This document shows positions 35,377-38,566 of a stretch of DNA of 38,566 bases, in pieces. Position numbers and translations under genes: made by a program. The notes beneath the pieces were generated by a model. It was given only the letters and a program-made list of their open reading frames with translations. It had not been told where the DNA came from and did no database searches. The stretch comes from Pelargonium nanum (Eukaryota > Streptophyta > Magnoliopsida > Geraniales > Geraniaceae). Position 1 is the first letter of the stretch, and each line of letters begins with the position of its first letter. The stretch is taken from positions 1-38,566 of the forward strand of contig JAYMTF010000358.1 of NCBI GenBank assembly GCA_036897485.1, read 5' to 3'.

Positions 35377-37511
35377 TTTGGCATTCTCATCTCTCAAATT
35401 TATACTGTTGTAATAGTTTTTGTTTTTTTTTAATAGTGGCAAAAATAGATGGACTAGATACTGCTTGTTCTATTATACGACATGAATTATAATACAAATA
35501 AGAAACAAAGAGTAGATTTGTCAATGAAATTTCCTTATGCCATTACGGCATTACCTTTGGTACAAGTATATACATTGTTTTTTGTTACAGTAGTAATGCA
35601 TCAATTAGATGTAAGGTTTTCTGCTAGTTAATGAGTGCATGGCCTCTTTACTTATTGCCAATTGGTATTTGGTTTTGACTTTCGATGTCCTAACATGGTA
35701 TAATGGTTTCAGGGCAAAACTCTCTTGCCTAGTCAAAACCCTGTTGTGCTAGTCCATATGTTGGGTATATAGTCTAACAATTTGTTGGACTCTATAACAA
35801 TTACGATACACATGGCATGCATACAAAAAGGGTTGAGATGAGAAATGAGTGGGTGTGGGTGTGGGTGTGACTCTGTTCATTAAGCAAGCTAATGTCTAAG
35901 GCTTTAGTGCTTCTCCTTCCAATCCCCAGTTTCTCAACTAAACTATAGCTCAAACTAACAAGAGTCCTGGTCCTGGTTCAAAAGGAAAAAGATCTAACTA
36001 GAAACACAACAGTTGAAATTTGATAATTGCCTTCTGAAAAGTTATTTATAGCCATTAGACATAATAAATTATTGTCATGCGAGAAAAATATATGCATTCA
36101 TTTTTATCTGGCATTTTATATTTAAAACAGCACCGTCTCAGATCCAGCCAATATGAGGCCAGCACCATGCATTCACAGTTCAACTTATATCAATTGCCAA
36201 GCATGTGTGTGAAAATCGGGAATTTAGAATATAAAGTTTAAAGTAAACATACCTGATCCAAACTCCTAATTTTTACAATTTCTGGGATTCACAGTTGGAA
36301 AGTCAAAACAAGGCCATGCAGAGTAGGGTCCTTGAATAACCTGTCTGGCCTGGGTGGCAAAATAGCTTGAGAAAGAGATCAGACAAAACCCTGGCTAGTG
36401 ACTTGTCTTATATTGTTCCACAGTAATGAATAAGGAGCCGGATCAAGCCACCATAAATACTAGACTATAACTACAGAAAAGACTGCTTCAAAAAGTAATA
36501 AATCTTAATTACTTGATCATGCAAAGCAAAGCTGGAAACCCAAGAGAATGATGATAGAAAATGAAGAAAGGTGTACCTCTATAATTCTATTTGATGATAT
36601 CTAGAATGATGTTGATATATAATTCAGTAAATATTATACAATTTATGAGCTATCAATCAAATTACAAAGAGGAAATTTAAACATAATTCAAGAGTAATAA
36701 GAGAAGACATATTTCTTGTAGAAACTGAGCATACCCACAACATTTCCATCTGAATGCATTGACCTATAGAAGGGGGCAAAAGCCTCCCATATGCCCAAGC
36801 AAACATTTTGCTCTCCCGGCGCTCTTCAAATGAAATTTTCCATAATTATTTAGCCATTATAATAGTTCTAGAGTCATTGAGGTATTTTTCAGTCAATCCA
36901 AACTGGTAAAGTTATCTAGAAATCCCAACTGTATGAACTATGTAACAGGAAAATATGTTCAGTCAAAGCCAGAATAACATATTACAAATGAAACATAAGA
37001 CGGTAAATAGACGCTCATTACAAAACTATACCGAGATCATGTCAACTTTAACTGGAATTCATAGTTTAACCAATTAAGTATAATACTATCTAAACTCAAA
37101 GAGTTTGTATTTAAGTTTGGTTTTTCGTCATGCTTAAAAATCTGCATATGTCTTCAACATAGCATGCTTAATTGATTGCAAATATTTGTGAGATAAGCAT
37201 ATTCCTGAAATGTTCATAACCCAAGTTTCACTTCATAAAAAGGCTAATTGACAATGTAAGAGTAACTGCCATTGAAAAAAGAAGAGTACAAGCAAGGATA
37301 ATATCAATCATGATTAAATATATGGCAATCAATAGCTAGACTTGCAAATTACAAGAAGAGAAACACATATGCCCACCGGTTCATACATATTACACTAAAA
37401 CCATTACCCGAAATACCTCCAAGCTACAGATTGCTCCGGAACAGCAAAACCTTCCAAAATTTCCGAGTAGCAACCAGCACAAATGCCCCCTAGATAGCAA
37501 AGAAACTGCTT
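35377..37511. other. Intergenic DNA, possible LTR relic, no gene supported
   Basis: The GH18 3' UTR is followed by AT-rich DNA. Around 35660-35714 a ...CCTAACA end is followed by TGGTATAATGGTTTCAGGG, which looks like a Copia LTR end plus a damaged primer-binding site (normal form TGGTATCAGAGC). A (GTGGGT)n microsatellite-like run lies near 35849-35868. A 42-codon minus-strand open stretch at about 36695-36825 looks mildly protein-like but has no recognisable partner exons. Confidence 0.4.
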
Positions 37512-38189
37512 TCAGCTTTCAGTTTTCCTCTTCTTCTTCTTACTCCGCATAACCTCCGAACCATCTATCTCTCCATCTCCAACCTCCCCATTCTTTCTCT
37601 TCTTCCTCTCCTCCCTCTTTTCTTCCACAATTTCCATTTTACCTTCACTCTCAACCTCCTCCACACTGACCCCATTAGCACCTGTGTTAGCTGATTGAGA
37701 TTTATCCTTTTTCTTCCCAGTTTCTCTCTCCCCAACTTGACCTCCATTATCTTCAACACCATCAATATTGCCCCTTTCTTTCTCCTTCTTCTTCCTGTGC
37801 TTCTTCCTCTCACTCTCCAACACCAAATTTTCCTCAGCGCCGTGCCTCAGATCTTCACCAATATCACCGAACTGAAGCTTCTTCTTTTTCTTGTGCTTCT
37901 TCTCCTCGTCCTCCCCAGCACCCTCCGATTGATTTCTGATCTGTCTCCGATCAGATGGACTCGGTTGTTGAGTGGAGTATTCTTCAATAACAGTCTTTGA
38001 CTTTGAAGAGTGTCTGAGTTCTTTGTGGAGCTGAACGAGCTCGTCAAAGGAGACGGAGGCGCGTCTGAGGTACGCGCGGACGGCATGGGAAGCGCCATTG
38101 TCGGTAGAGACAAACTTGGAGAGGATTGAAGCTGCTTTGGAGAGAGAGATTGGCTTTGAGGATATTACTTGCCCGGAAATTGTCTTCAT
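37512..38189 (-). CDS. Lysine-rich, probably nucleolar protein of unknown function
   Basis: Single minus-strand exon, 225 aa, start MKTISGQVISSKPISLSKAA. I do not recognise the family. The first ~65 residues look folded and helical (SLSKAASILSKFV, then AVRAYLRRASVSFDELVQLH). From ~90 on the protein is low-complexity, with repeated acidic and basic blocks (EEKKHKKKKKLQFGD, ERKKHRKKKEKERG, EERKKRKNGEV), ending in a nuclear-localisation-like RSKKKKRKTES. Alternating Lys/Glu tails of this kind are common in nucleolar and ribosome-biogenesis proteins. A telobox-like AAACCCTA-type motif (plus-strand TAGGGTT) lies just upstream at about 38210-38216, as in many translation-related plant genes. The function is inferred only loosely. 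Confidence 0.75.
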   Translation of the reverse strand: MKTISGQVISSKPISLSKAASILSKFVSTDNGASHAVRAYLRRASVSFDELVQLHKELRHSSKSKTVIEEYSTQQPSPSDRRQIRNQSEGAGEDEEKKHKKKKKLQFGDIGEDLRHGAEENLVLESERKKHRKKKEKERGNIDGVEDNGGQVGERETGKKKDKSQSANTGANGVSVEEVESEGKMEIVEEKREERKKRKNGEVGDGEIDGSEVMRSKKKKRKTES

Positions 38190-38566
38190 TTAATCTCAAT
38201 CTAGAAATCTAGGGTTCTAAAAAATCTTTGTGCTCTGGTATTCCTGAAAATTGAGAACGAAGCTACGGAGGCGGCGAGGTTAAGCGTCAACACGAGGTGT
38301 TCTGTTCTGGTCTTGTTCTTGCCTCGCAATTCGGGTTTTAGCTTAGCCTAAAAACAACACAATTACAAATACCTTCTTCTAAAAAAAAAAAAAAAACTCA
38401 TATGTCTAAATCTTTAGGGTTAAATGTATCTAGACCCCTTGTACTTGTCTAGATTATGGAGTTGACCCTCGCTCCAATTTTTTTATTGTTTTCAACTCCG
38501 GACTTGCAATATTTTTCATTTTCATCCAATTTACCTGTTACAACAGGTTATCCCCTCCACGTCGGC
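38190..38566. other. Promoter of the Lys-rich gene and right-edge repeat
   Basis: TAGGGTT motifs (reverse of the telobox AAACCCTA) occur near 38210 and 38416. From about 38410 to the edge the DNA has the look of a dispersed plant repeat (a run of GTATCTAGACCCCTTGTAC type, then CCTCCACGTCGGC), but its other end lies outside the window, so it cannot be classified. Confidence 0.4.

Noticed and set aside
35849..35868. GTGGGT run as a telomere-like or CRISPR-like array
   Set aside because: It is only three short units, a simple microsatellite. No CRISPR array is expected or seen in this plant nuclear DNA.
36695..36825. 42-codon minus-strand protein-like stretch downstream of the Lys-rich gene
   Set aside because: It has plausible residues but no partner exon, no start, and no family I recognise. 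Not enough to call a gene.

Overview
This is a nuclear chromosome segment from a flowering plant, most likely a eudicot. The coding regions are interrupted by GT-AG introns, the intergenic DNA is AT-rich and full of transposon relics, and every recognisable protein belongs to a land-plant family (RDR6, WOX3, LAC17, ATS3, tulip-type GH18 chitinase, TFB2). The sequence alone does not fix the species. A rosid would fit, but that is a guess.

Layout. (1) 1-5126, minus strand: TFB2, a core TFIIH subunit. Twelve exons could be placed by reading the reverse complement; the last ~94 residues lie off the left edge. Intron 3 carries a young 5'-truncated LINE with a 16-bp target duplication, and the DNA past the last exon carries a nested hairpin repeat. 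(2) 5127-~5470: a short shared promoter, head to head with (3) RDR6 on the plus strand (CDS 7419-11746, two coding exons, 1200 aa, complete). RDR6 has a long intron in its 5' leader. (4) ~12.1-25.0 kb: a gene desert of AT-rich DNA holding several fold-back (MITE-like) elements, a LINE tail, a tRNA-like (SINE-like) segment and other repeats. (5) 25133-26504: WOX3/PRESSED FLOWER-type homeobox gene, plus strand. (6) 27930-29032: ATS3-like secreted protein, minus strand, two exons. (7) 31043-33364: LAC17-type laccase, plus strand, six exons, with a candidate miR397 site and AC elements next to the TATA box. (8) 34429-35376: intronless secreted GH18 chitinase-like protein, plus strand. (9) 37512-38189: lysine-rich, probably nucleolar protein of unknown function, minus strand.

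The genes do not form an operon-like unit and mostly act in separate processes: TFIIH transcription and repair, siRNA amplification, lateral-organ margin growth, seed or wall protein, lignin polymerisation and GH18 sugar hydrolysis. I found no convincing new biological system. The most unusual structures are the nested direct/inverted repeat at 229-490 (perfect 49-bp arms), two long fold-back elements that could form hairpin RNAs, one of them with a tRNA-like loop, and a 13-bp triplicate in the TFB2/RDR6 promoter.
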